Below, in pieces: positions 28,521 through 37,790 of a stretch of DNA of 41,657 bases. A program made the position numbers and the translations under genes. This stretch comes from an uncultured Synergistales bacterium (GTDB lineage Bacteria > Synergistota > Synergistia > Synergistales > Aminobacteriaceae): contig CAJOEW010000012.1 of assembly GCA_905233525.1 (NCBI GenBank), positions 1-41,657 on the forward strand. The letters are read 5' to 3'. The notes under the pieces were generated by a model. That model ran no database searches and was not told the origin of the DNA. It saw nothing but the letters and a program-made list of their open reading frames with translations. How positions within the stretch are numbered: the first letter of the stretch is position 1; each line of letters opens with the position of its first letter.

Positions 28521-29714
28521 ATGTTCGTATATATGGATCATACAGCAACCACTCCAACAGATCCGGGAGTCCTGCAAGCTATGATGCCTTACTTTAATGA
28601 TAAATTCGGTAATCCTTCATCGGTGTATTCGTTTTCAAAAGAAAGCCGCTCCGCAATCGAACAGGCACGCGCACAAATTGCAAAGGCTTTTAATGCTGAA
28701 CCGTCCGAAATTTATTTTACAAGTTCAGGCTCTGAGTCTGATAATTGGGCGTTAAAAGGCACTCTTGAAAAATCAATCAAGCTTCACAAAGGCGACCACC
28801 TCATCACCAGCAAAATAGAACATCATGCAATTTTAAATACAGCTGAATATCTCGAAAAATATCACGGCGTGAAAGTTACTTATTTATCCGTCGACAGTGA
28901 AGGAAAAATAGATCTTGACGAGCTTAAAAATTCCATAACTGATAAAACCGCGCTCGTTTCGATCATGTTTGCTAATAACGAAGTCGGAACGATCCAGCCT
29001 GTTAAAGAAATTGGAAATATATGCCGCGAAAATAATATTATTTTTCATACAGACGCAGTCCAGGCAGCAGCACAATTAAATATTGACGTTAAAGCTTTAA
29101 ATATCGACATGATGTCAATTTCAGGCCATAAGATGTACGCTCCAAAAGGTATAGGCGCGTTATATATCCGTAATGGTGTGAGACCGGAAAATTTTTTACA
29201 CGGCGGAGCACAGGAACGTAAACGCAGAGCCAGTACTGAAAATGTCGCAGGTATCGTCGGATTTGGTAAGGCTGTCGAAATTTTAAAAGGCCGCCTGAAT
29301 GATGATAAGGCTAAAATTTCAAAATGGCGCGACAAAATTATTACAGGAATACTTGAAAAGATCCCTCACGCAAAATTAAATGGCACACGCGGTGATGAAC
29401 GTCTGCCGAATAATATAAATTTCAGTTTTATCGGAGTCGAGGGCGAAACATTATTACTTGATCTTGATTACAAAGGCATATCAGCATCAACCGGAAGCGC
29501 GTGTTCATCAGAAAGCCTCGATCCGTCTCACGTTCTTTTGGCCATGGGATTGAAACACGAACAAGCGCACGGCTCATTAAGATTTACGCTCGGAAGATTA
29601 ACAACGGACGAACATGTAAATTATTTGCTGGACGTTTTGCCGGAAATTATTTCCAGACGGCGCAATATGTCTCCGTTGTGGGAAGATTATTTAAAATCAA
29701 AAGGAGAATTATAA
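28521..29714 (+). CDS. nifS: Cysteine desulfurase (NifS/IscS family)
   Basis: YMDHTATTPTDPGVLQAM…FTSSGSESDNWALKG…HTDAVQAA…SISGHKMYAPKGIGALYI…SACSS. Confidence 0.95.
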   Translation: MFVYMDHTATTPTDPGVLQAMMPYFNDKFGNPSSVYSFSKESRSAIEQARAQIAKAFNAEPSEIYFTSSGSESDNWALKGTLEKSIKLHKGDHLITSKIEHHAILNTAEYLEKYHGVKVTYLSVDSEGKIDLDELKNSITDKTALVSIMFANNEVGTIQPVKEIGNICRENNIIFHTDAVQAAAQLNIDVKALNIDMMSISGHKMYAPKGIGALYIRNGVRPENFLHGGAQERKRRASTENVAGIVGFGKAVEILKGRLNDDKAKISKWRDKIITGILEKIPHAKLNGTRGDERLPNNINFSFIGVEGETLLLDLDYKGISASTGSACSSESLDPSHVLLAMGLKHEQAHGSLRFTLGRLTTDEHVNYLLDVLPEIISRRRNMSPLWEDYLKSKGEL

Positions 29715-29718
29715 AATT

Positions 29719-30135
29719 ATGGCGCTCGATTATAGTAAAAAAGTCATGGATCATTTTATGAATCCTCGCAATGTTGGTGAACTTGATAATCCTGACGGAG
29801 TGGGCGAAGCTGGTAATCCTAAGTGCGGCGACATTATGAAAATATATTTAAAAGTCAATGATGATACAAAAATTATCGAAGACGTTAAATTTAAAACATT
29901 CGGCTGCGCTTCGGCTATTGCTTCATCAAGTATGGCGACAGAGTTAATTAAAGGCAAATCGATCGATCAAGCATGGGACTTAACAAATAATGCTGTTGCT
30001 GAAGCTCTTGACGGACTGCCTCCTATAAAAATGCATTGCTCTGTTTTAGCAGAAGAAGCTATTCACACGGCTATAAATGATTACCGCGAAAAGCACGGCC
30101 TTGAAAAAATCCCTATGGAGATTCACGAAGAATAA
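29719..30135 (+). CDS. nifU: NifU/IscU-like Fe-S scaffold protein
   Basis: VMDHFMNPRNVGELDNPDGVGEAGNPKCGDIMKIYLKV…TFGCASAIASSSM…KMHCSVLAEEAI; three conserved Cys. Confidence 0.93.
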   Translation: MALDYSKKVMDHFMNPRNVGELDNPDGVGEAGNPKCGDIMKIYLKVNDDTKIIEDVKFKTFGCASAIASSSMATELIKGKSIDQAWDLTNNAVAEALDGLPPIKMHCSVLAEEAIHTAINDYREKHGLEKIPMEIHEE

Positions 30136-30153
30136 TGCAATTTTTTTAGCAGG

Positions 30154-30226
30154 GTGTTAATATATCCTGAGCCTATGGCTTGGAGCATTGCGCTTACACT
30201 TTGTCCTAAGCTGTTAGGATTTTTTA
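30154..30226 (+). promoter_or_regulatory. Structured leader/attenuator-like element between nifU and rpsO, ending in a terminator hairpin
   Basis: Helices GTGTtAA/TTACAC and CTGAGCC-tat-GGCTTGG, then TCCTAA-gctg-TTAGGA-TTTTTT. Confidence 0.5.
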
Positions 30227-30245
30227 ATGAGGTGGATTTTTTAAC

Positions 30246-30512
30246 ATGATCACAAAAGAAAAGAAACAGTCAGTCATAGCAGAGTACCGCACTCATGAAA
30301 ATGACACAGGCTCGCCGGAAGTTCAAGTAGCTGTTTTAACCGAACGTATTCGCGAATTAACAGAGCATTTAAAAGTTCATAAGAAGGATTTTCATTCAAG
30401 ACGCGGACTTTTAAAAATGGTCGGTTCAAGAAGACGTTTACTTGCTTATCTTCGTACGAAAGATTTTAATCGTTACCGTTCATTGATTGAGCGTTTAGGC
30501 TTAAGGCATTAA
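30246..30512 (+). CDS. rpsO: 30S ribosomal protein S15
   Basis: [53 protein letters not shown]. Confidence 0.97.
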   Translation: MITKEKKQSVIAEYRTHENDTGSPEVQVAVLTERIRELTEHLKVHKKDFHSRRGLLKMVGSRRRLLAYLRTKDFNRYRSLIERLGLRH

Positions 30513-30532
30513 ACCAGGAGGATTATTTAAAC

Positions 30533-30760
30533 ATGAAAAAAGATATTCATCCGGAGTATCAGGAATGTAAAGTAACATGCTCATGCGGAAATACTTTTAT
30601 GACACGTTCAACTCTGAAAGAAATTCGCGTGGGTGTGTGTTCAGTTTGTCATCCGTTCTATTCAGGAAAGCGCGGCAGAGTTTTAACAGAAGCCGGCCGT
30701 CTTGAGAAGTTCCAGAAAAAATATCAGGGTGTTAATTACGGTCAGAAGACTGAGGTATAA
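30533..30760 (+). CDS. rpmE: 50S ribosomal protein L31
   Basis: [27 protein letters not shown]…[14 protein letters not shown]. Confidence 0.97.
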   Translation: MKKDIHPEYQECKVTCSCGNTFMTRSTLKEIRVGVCSVCHPFYSGKRGRVLTEAGRLEKFQKKYQGVNYGQKTEV

Positions 30761-30773
30761 ATTTTTATATTGC

Positions 30774-30799
30774 ACAAGGGGCTTTTAGTCCCTTTTTTT
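30774..30799 (+). terminator. Rho-independent terminator after rpmE, abutting the thyX ATG
   Basis: AAGGGgcttttagtCCCTTTTTTTT. Confidence 0.65.
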
Positions 30800-30800
30800 T

Positions 30801-31502
30801 ATGCTCATGAATGTAATTTTATTGGCTCATACTCCAAAACCTGACGCTGTCGTAGCTGCTGCCGCAAGGATGTGTTACAAAGATGTTACAGCGCAGGATC
30901 TGTTGAACTCAGAAGAAAATAATCTATCAAAAAATTTAATCGCTGAACTTTTCACAAGCGGGCATCTTTCAACTTTTGAACACGTAAATTTTACATTTGG
31001 CATCGACGGATTAAGCCGAGTCGCTTCACATCAATTAGTAAGGCACCGTTTAGCAAGCTTTTCACAACAAAGCCAGCGTTATGTAAAAATGAATTACGAT
31101 GAAAATGACTCAAGCGTAATTATTCCGCCGTCGATTGAAAATAATTCAGAGGCTCAAAAAATTTTCATACAACAGGCGCGTGCTTCACATGAGGCTTATA
31201 AAAAACTGCTTGAGCTTGGAATCAAAAAAGAAGACGCAAGATTTATATTACCGCACGGATTTTCGACCAGACTTATTTTGACAATGAACGCGCGCGAATT
31301 ACATCATTTTTTTAATTTGAGATTATGCCGCCGCGCTCAATGGGAGATACACGAACTTGCGCGCCGTATGTTAATTTTATGTCGTGAGAAAGCTCCGGTA
31401 TTATTCGAAAAAGCCGGCCCGTCATGTATTTTTGGAGAATGTAACGAAAAAAGATCATGCGGAAAAATTTATAAAGATATGGAGGAATTGTTATTTGTTT
31501 AA
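30801..31502 (+). CDS. thyX: Flavin-dependent thymidylate synthase
   Basis: Signature RHRLASFSQQSQRY (RHRxxSxNxxSxRY-like); ARMCY; HHFFNLRLCRRAQWEIHELA. Confidence 0.95.
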   Translation: MLMNVILLAHTPKPDAVVAAAARMCYKDVTAQDLLNSEENNLSKNLIAELFTSGHLSTFEHVNFTFGIDGLSRVASHQLVRHRLASFSQQSQRYVKMNYDENDSSVIIPPSIENNSEAQKIFIQQARASHEAYKKLLELGIKKEDARFILPHGFSTRLILTMNARELHHFFNLRLCRRAQWEIHELARRMLILCREKAPVLFEKAGPSCIFGECNEKRSCGKIYKDMEELLFV

Positions 31503-32412
31503 AAAATTAAATATGCTGCTTTTGATCGTGCTTAATTTATTTGAGGCTGAAGGCAAAAGAATCCCCGTTGGAGGTCAAGCTGTGATCGAAGGCGTTTTAA
31601 TGAAAGGTAAAAAATTATGGGGATTAGCTGTGCGAAAATCAACAGGCGAAATTTTCACAGACCAATGGCCTAACAGCTCACGTACTGAACGAATGCCGTA
31701 TAAACTGCCTTTTATCCGCGGCTTTGTTGTTATGTGCGAGATGATGGCGACGGGCTTTAAGGCGTTGTCAAAATCTGCTGAGGTTGCGCTTGAAGAAACT
31801 CACGAAGAATTTACATGGAAGGATCTTTTATTATCCGTGGCTGTTGCTATTTTTGCCGTAGGAGGATTATTTATAGCCTTACCTTTATGGAGTGCCAAAT
31901 TATTAAATTTACCGCCTCTCATGACAAATATTACCGAAGGAGTTTTCAGAGCGTTAATATTTATTTCTTATGTTGCTGTAATAGGATTATGGAGCGATAT
32001 ACAAACGGTATTCAAATATCACGGCGCGGAACATAAAACGATTAACGCATTTGAGAGCGGATTAAAAATGACTCCTGAAAATATTATGACATGTTCAAGA
32101 ATTCATCCAAGATGCGGAACTTCGTTTTTATTGATCGCTGTGATCGTAAGCATAATAGTATTTTCGCCGGTGAAAATTTTTATCGGAGGTAGTTTTATTT
32201 ATCAAGTGCTCGCGAGAATTATTTTAATACCTGTCGTTATCGGAATATCGTACGAAATAATCAGGCTTGCTTCAAATTCCGGAACAATTGGAAAATGTTT
32301 AATCAGTCCTTTTTTAACGCTGCAATATTTAACAACACGCGAACCTGATATAAAACAAGCTGAAGTCGGTTTAAAATCGCTTGATACGGCCATGAACGGA
32401 GGCATAATCTAA
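31495..32412 (+). CDS. DUF1385 family (YqhQ-like) membrane protein
   Basis: PVGGQAVIEGVLMKG…YHGAEHKTINAFE…HPRCGTSFLL; TTG at 31495 follows SD ggaggaa and overlaps the thyX stop. Confidence 0.9.
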   Translation: MFKKLNMLLLIVLNLFEAEGKRIPVGGQAVIEGVLMKGKKLWGLAVRKSTGEIFTDQWPNSSRTERMPYKLPFIRGFVVMCEMMATGFKALSKSAEVALEETHEEFTWKDLLLSVAVAIFAVGGLFIALPLWSAKLLNLPPLMTNITEGVFRALIFISYVAVIGLWSDIQTVFKYHGAEHKTINAFESGLKMTPENIMTCSRIHPRCGTSFLLIAVIVSIIVFSPVKIFIGGSFIYQVLARIILIPVVIGISYEIIRLASNSGTIGKCLISPFLTLQYLTTREPDIKQAEVGLKSLDTAMNGGII

Positions 32413-32413
32413 A

Positions 32414-33493
32414 ATGAATATAGAACCAAAATTGCAGGCGCTCGAAGAAGAATTTAACGAGACTGAAAAAAAAATGTCAGATCCTGAAATAATTTCGGAT
32501 CCTAAAGAAATTCAAATACTTGGCCAAAAACGCGCGAAGCTTGAGCCTGTTGTGAACATGTACAGAGAATATAAAGACGCTCAAAAATCTATAGCCGAAG
32601 CATAAGAATTATTAAAGAGCGGAGATTCTGAGCTTGAAGCACTCGCAAAAGAAGAGCTGGAAAATTTAGAGCCTAAGATTGAAAATTTCACGCGCGATTT
32701 AACGTTATTATTACTGCCGCAAGATCCTAACGATGAAAAAAGCGTCGTTATCGAAATTAGAGCAGGTACTGGAGGAGATGAAGCTACGTTATTTGCCGCG
32801 GACTTGTTCAGGATGTATACAAGGTTTTGCGAGCGTCAACGCTGGAAGATCGAAATAATTGACAGCAGCACTAACACGGCAGGTATAGGCGGTTATAAAG
32901 AGATCGTTTTCAGAATCGATACTAAAGGCGCGTACAGCAAAATGAAATATGAAAGCGGAGTGCATCGCGTTCAACGAGTGCCGATTACTGAAGCAGGCGG
33001 AAGAATTCACACGAGCGCGGCCACTGTTGCTGTATTACCTGAAGTTGATGATGTCGAAGTTGAAATCAGACAGGAAGATCTTAAAATCGACACATACAGA
33101 TCAAGCGGTGCAGGTGGTCAACACGTAAACATGACAGATTCGGCTGTGCGTATAACTCATTTGCCAACGGGAATCGTAGTAACATGCCAGGACGAACGCT
33201 CACAAATTAAAAACCGTGCGCGCGCAATGTCATATTTAAAAACAAAGCTGTACGATCTTGAACAGCAAAAGCAAAATTCTGAACAGGCTTCTGAAAGGCG
33301 CGGAATGATAGGTTCAGGCGATCGTTCAGAAAGAATCAGAACGTATAATTTTCCTCAGAACAGGATCACCGATCACAGAATAAATTTAACGTTGTATAAG
33401 CTCGAGGCATATTTAGACGGCGATCTGTATGAAATGATGGACGCTATGTTATTAGCTGAACAGACGCAAAAATTACAAGACATTGAAGGATAA
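32414..33493 (+). pseudogene. prfA: Peptide chain release factor 1 with an in-frame TAA at 32603-32605; both halves in the same frame
   Basis: …[36 protein letters not shown]…[25 protein letters not shown]…[26 protein letters not shown]…[10 protein letters not shown]; lesion read directly, functional status unknown. Confidence 0.85.
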
Positions 33494-34325
33494 TAATCTA
33501 CCTCCCTCCGTCGCAAAGACTGAGGGAATTTTTTTAGAGCGTTTGAAAAATGCAGGCGTGAAAAATTTTCGTCAGGAATTTATCTGGCTGGCTTGTCATG
33601 CATTGAACGAACCTGAGTATAAAATTTTATTGAAAAAAAATTTCAATGACATCGAATATAAAAAGCTCAGTGAAATAATTTCAAGACGTGAAGCCGGCGA
33701 ACCATTGCAATATATTTTGGGCAGCGCAGTTTTTTACGGACGCGAATTTATAACGGGTGAAGGCGTTTTGATTCCTCGTGAAGATACAGAAACTTTAATC
33801 GAAGCCGTTAAAAAATATTACGAGCCTGAAAAAATTTTTAAATTCTTAGATTTTGGAACCGGTACCGGCTGCATAGCTATAACATTATTGCTTGAATATA
33901 AAAATTCAATTGGATATATGCTTGAAATAAGTGAACAGGCTAAAAATTACGCATTAAAAAATTTATCACTGCACGGACTAAAAATAAATGAGCGCGTGTT
34001 TTTTTGCGAGCCTGATGAATGCAATTTAATTATCAGCAATCCGCCGTATATACCAAGTGAAATTATAAATACACTCGATCGCAGCGTTAAAGATTATGAA
34101 CCGGTTACAGCACTTGACGGAGGATCGGACGGCATGAATTTTTACAGGATGATATTTTCTAACGCGGTTAAGATTTTACGTTCAGGCGGTTTGTTAATAT
34201 TTGAGATCGGCGATTTGAATCAAGCTCAGGCATTAAGAGATTACGACGTTAAAAATTTTAAATTTCTTGAATATTTTCATGACTCTTCAAATTTTCCGCG
34301 CTGTATGGTTTGGCGTAAATGTTAA
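33483..34325 (+). CDS. prmC: Release factor glutamine N5-methyltransferase
   Basis: [21 protein letters not shown]…[12 protein letters not shown]…[10 protein letters not shown]…[12 protein letters not shown]. Confidence 0.93.
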   Translation: MKDNNLPPSVAKTEGIFLERLKNAGVKNFRQEFIWLACHALNEPEYKILLKKNFNDIEYKKLSEIISRREAGEPLQYILGSAVFYGREFITGEGVLIPREDTETLIEAVKKYYEPEKIFKFLDFGTGTGCIAITLLLEYKNSIGYMLEISEQAKNYALKNLSLHGLKINERVFFCEPDECNLIISNPPYIPSEIINTLDRSVKDYEPVTALDGGSDGMNFYRMIFSNAVKILRSGGLLIFEIGDLNQAQALRDYDVKNFKFLEYFHDSSNFPRCMVWRKC

Positions 34326-34636
34326 GGCGTAAAGGCGAGACTTTAATAGAATTTATAACGGCCATGGCGATTTTAGCTGTGATTTTAGGCATGACCATGT
34401 ATTTTATTTCGTGCGGAACAAATTTTTTATCAAAGCTTATTCAACAGGACGAATATATTTTTAATGCTGAAAGCCTGGTAAATTATTCAGACGTTGACGA
34501 ATTAGAATCGGCATTAGAATTTTTAATTACCGAGAATAAAAACGATATAATATTTACACGCAATTACGACAGCGGTATATTTTTGACAGTCCGTTTAAAA
34601 TCCAGCAGTGTTAATATTTTTGAGATCACGCGGTAA
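34319..34636 (+). CDS. Prepilin/pseudopilin-like protein with type IV N-terminal methylation motif
   Basis: [32 protein letters not shown]|xTLIE motif plus hydrophobic helix; overlaps the prmC stop. Confidence 0.7.
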   Translation: MLRRKGETLIEFITAMAILAVILGMTMYFISCGTNFLSKLIQQDEYIFNAESLVNYSDVDELESALEFLITENKNDIIFTRNYDSGIFLTVRLKSSSVNIFEITR

Positions 34637-34644
34637 TTTTTTGA

Positions 34645-35370
34645 TTAGATTTTATATCCTCGCGGTGTTATAAATTTATCGTCATGTATATAGCTGAACG
34701 AATTGCCTATAATAATCGTCTCATTCATTTTAGGCTCATAATTTTTAATTTCATCAAGCGTTGTAATTTTGAACTCCTGCCCTTCACGGGAAATATTTTT
34801 AACAATTCCGGCAGGAGTATTTTTATTTTTATGTATTAGCATTATTTCGCAGGCACGTTTAAAATTTTCGCGTCTAGTATTGCTTCCAGGATTATAAAAG
34901 CATATTACAAAATCACCTTCACATGCTGCTTTAATTCTTTTTTCGATCACATCCCAAGAAGTTAAAAGATCGCTCAAACTTATCACGGCGAAATCATTTG
35001 ATAACGGCGCTCCTAAAATTGCTGCGGCGGTGTTAGCTGCTGTCAGACCTGGAATAATTTTTATCTCAAGCTCCTTAAAATTTTTAGCAAGTTCCAAAAT
35101 CGGACTGGCCATGCCGTAAATATCAGGATCACCGCCGGATATCAAGCCTATATTTATTTTTTGATCGAGCGCAATATTCAAGACATCTTTACAGCGCTCA
35201 AGCTCTTGACGCATTGAATAAGACATAAATTTTTTATCAGGAAAATATTTTTGCACGAGCTTAATATATTTTTCATAGCCGGCAATAAATTCGCAGTCAT
35301 GAATTGCTTCGACGGCTTCAGCTGTGAAATATTTTATACCGCCTGGGCCAATACCTATTACGTAAATCAT
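34645..35370 (-). CDS. cobJ: Precorrin-3B/cobalt-precorrin-3 C17-methyltransferase
   Basis: IYVIGIGPGGIKYFTAEAVEAI…GLISGGDPDIYGMA…IPGLTAANTAAAILGAPLSNDFAVISLSDLLTSW…CFYNPGSNTR. Confidence 0.92.
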   Translation of the reverse strand: MIYVIGIGPGGIKYFTAEAVEAIHDCEFIAGYEKYIKLVQKYFPDKKFMSYSMRQELERCKDVLNIALDQKINIGLISGGDPDIYGMASPILELAKNFKELEIKIIPGLTAANTAAAILGAPLSNDFAVISLSDLLTSWDVIEKRIKAACEGDFVICFYNPGSNTRRENFKRACEIMLIHKNKNTPAGIVKNISREGQEFKITTLDEIKNYEPKMNETIIIGNSFSYIHDDKFITPRGYKI

Positions 35371-37550
35371 AAGCTGTCGTCCTGGCTGTCGTCCTGAGTT
35401 TTATATTTGCAATTCGCACAATAAACCGTTGAGCCGCGCTTAAATAATTCATGGCCGCATTCTGGACAAGTTAATCCCGCCGGTTTGTTCCATGAAATAT
35501 AATCGCAGTCAGGGTACCGCGAACAACCGTAAAATGTTTTGCCTTTCTTGCTTTTTCGTTTAACTATTTCGCCGCCGTGAGTTTCTCCGCATTTTGGACA
35601 AGCTATACCTATCGTTGTTAATATCGGCCTCGTGTATTTGCATTCAGGATAACCGGAACAAGCTATAAATTCTCCAAAACGTCCGCGCTTTTTTATTAAG
35701 TCCTTACCGCATTCAGGACATTGTTCACCAATTGGTTCAGGTGCAGGCAATTCGACTCGCTCCGCATTTTCGGCCTCTTGTAACGTGTCTGAAAACTCAT
35801 GCCAAAATTCTCCGACTACATCAAGCCATTTTCTGCGAGCGTCTTCTATTTCGTCTAATTCTTTTTCCATTTGAGCAGTAAAGCCAGCGTCTACTATTGA
35901 TGATAAATCTTTACGGTTAAAATATTTCGCTAGAAACTCATCAACAAGCATTCCTAACGCCGTCGGATAAAATCTTTTTTCTTCGTTCTTTTCGATATAT
36001 CCGCGAGCCTCTAATGTCCCTGCGATCGTTGCATATGTCGAAGGGCGGCCAACTCCATTTTCCTCGAGAGTCTTTATTAAATTCGCCTCTGAAAATCTTG
36101 ACGGCGGCCTTGTAAATTTCTGTTCGCTCTTGACTGATTTTAAATCTAAAAATTCGCCGGCATTTATTTTTTTAAGCTCATCGCCTTTTAAATCTAATGG
36201 CCATAATTTGCTCCAGCCGTCAAAAATTAACATCTCGCCTTCCTGTTTTAATAACACTTCACCAGCGCGCGCCCTTAATGTCGTTTTTGCTGTGATTGCG
36301 TTCGTTAATTGACTTGCTGTGAATCTGCGCCATATTAAATCATAGAGCTTATATTGATCCGGTGTTAATTTGTCTTTGATATCGTCAGGTTTTAAATTTA
36401 TGTCCGTTGGTCTGATTGCTTCGTGAGCGTCCTGGATTTTTAACTTGCTTGAATTTTTTGCGTATACATTTGGATTTTCAGGTAAATATTCTTTTGAGTA
36501 ATTGCCCGCGATAAATTCTCTTGCTGAATTTATTGCCTCGTCCGAAATTCTTAAACTGTCCGTGCGCATATACGTTATTAAACCTGTATGAGATTTACCG
36601 GAAATATTTAAGCCTTCGTATAAACTTTGAGCTACACTCATCGTAATTTTTGGAAGCATTCCTAAACGCCTTGAAGCCTCTTGCTGTAATGTGCTTGTTC
36701 TGAATGGTGCCGGCGCTGTGTGTGGAACGTTACGGCTTTTAAATTCCATGACTTCGATTTTATCAGCATTGGCTTTGATCTCGTTAATGATCTCGTCAGC
36801 TTTTTCTTGAGTGTTGATTAACAGCGGCAGATTATTTTTACAAAGGCTTTCACCGTGAAATTTTTCAGGTCTTAATTCATAAGCGTTATCATTTTTTTCA
36901 CAACGAGCCGTAATTATAAAATATGGATCCGGTATAAATGCCTGTATCTCGCGTTCTTTAGCACAAATTAAATTTAATGCTACAGACTGAACACGGCCTG
37001 CTGATAATCCGTAACGTATTTTTTTCCAGAGCAAAGGACTTAATTTATACCCAACAAGACGATCTAAAATTCTGCGTGCCTGTTGTGCGTCGACTTTATT
37101 AAGATCTATCAGGTCAGGATTTTTCACAGCGGCTTTAACTGCATTCGAAGTTATTTCATAAAATCTGACGCGGCATTTCTGTTTTAAATCGACTCCCAAA
37201 ACGTCAGCCAAATGCCACGCAATAGCCTCGCCTTCACGATCCGGATCGGACGCTAATAAAATTTTTGATGAAGAATTTGCAAGCTTAACGAGTTCATTCT
37301 TCAGCGCCGCCTTACCTTTAACGAGAATATATTCAGGCTCAAAATTATTTTCGATATCAATTGCTAATCTGCTTTTAGGTAAATCTTTTATATGTCCTTT
37401 GCTGGAACGGACGATATAATTTTTTCCAAGCATTGTCGATAACGTAGCAGCCTTTGAAGGACTTTCGACGATGATTAAAATTTTTCCTTCGTCTTTATTT
37501 TTTGCAGCAGCGAGTGATTTTTTAGGCGTTGCAGATTTTTTTACGGTCAT
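35367..37550 (-). CDS. topA: DNA topoisomerase I (type IA) with C-terminal zinc ribbons; true start probably upstream at ~37635-37643
   Basis: ILIIVESPSKAATLSTMLG…LASDPDREGEAIAWHLADVL…SGRVQSVALNLI…ITYMRTDSLRIS; CPECGKDLIKKRGRFGEFIACSGYPEC. Confidence 0.96.
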   Translation of the reverse strand: MTVKKSATPKKSLAAAKNKDEGKILIIVESPSKAATLSTMLGKNYIVRSSKGHIKDLPKSRLAIDIENNFEPEYILVKGKAALKNELVKLANSSSKILLASDPDREGEAIAWHLADVLGVDLKQKCRVRFYEITSNAVKAAVKNPDLIDLNKVDAQQARRILDRLVGYKLSPLLWKKIRYGLSAGRVQSVALNLICAKEREIQAFIPDPYFIITARCEKNDNAYELRPEKFHGESLCKNNLPLLINTQEKADEIINEIKANADKIEVMEFKSRNVPHTAPAPFRTSTLQQEASRRLGMLPKITMSVAQSLYEGLNISGKSHTGLITYMRTDSLRISDEAINSAREFIAGNYSKEYLPENPNVYAKNSSKLKIQDAHEAIRPTDINLKPDDIKDKLTPDQYKLYDLIWRRFTASQLTNAITAKTTLRARAGEVLLKQEGEMLIFDGWSKLWPLDLKGDELKKINAGEFLDLKSVKSEQKFTRPPSRFSEANLIKTLEENGVGRPSTYATIAGTLEARGYIEKNEEKRFYPTALGMLVDEFLAKYFNRKDLSSIVDAGFTAQMEKELDEIEDARRKWLDVVGEFWHEFSDTLQEAENAERVELPAPEPIGEQCPECGKDLIKKRGRFGEFIACSGYPECKYTRPILTTIGIACPKCGETHGGEIVKRKSKKGKTFYGCSRYPDCDYISWNKPAGLTCPECGHELFKRGSTVYCANCKYKTQDDSQDDSL

Positions 37551-37790
37551 TGATGATGATTTCGAAGCAGCTGATTTTTTTGGTGCTGACGCTGACTTTT
37601 TAGTTGATGCCGCAGATTTTTTGATTGTCTTAGGCGTGATAATTACCTCCCTGAAAAATTGTATAACAAAAAAAATTAAGCTCCTGTTAAAAAATTTAGA
37701 GCCTGCGTTATTTATATCATACGTTGCAAATTAGAATATAATACCGCTTGAAAAATTTTGTAGTTGAAATTACGGAGATGATTTAAAAAA

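Noticed and set aside
28392-28577. 61-aa minus-strand ORF spanning the nifS promoter
   Set aside because: Overlaps the nifS start and SD antisense, with no coding signature.
32603-32605. Stop-codon reassignment (UAA as sense) as an explanation for prfA
   Set aside because: Many intact genes here end in TAA at the expected C-terminus (for example yqeY, nifU, rpsO, rpmE), so UAA is a normal stop.
37471-37734. Plus-strand ORF MIKIFPSSLFFAAASDFLGV…
   Set aside because: Antisense to the topA N-terminus; its Phe/Asp/Ala-rich composition mirrors the Lys/Ser/Ala tail.
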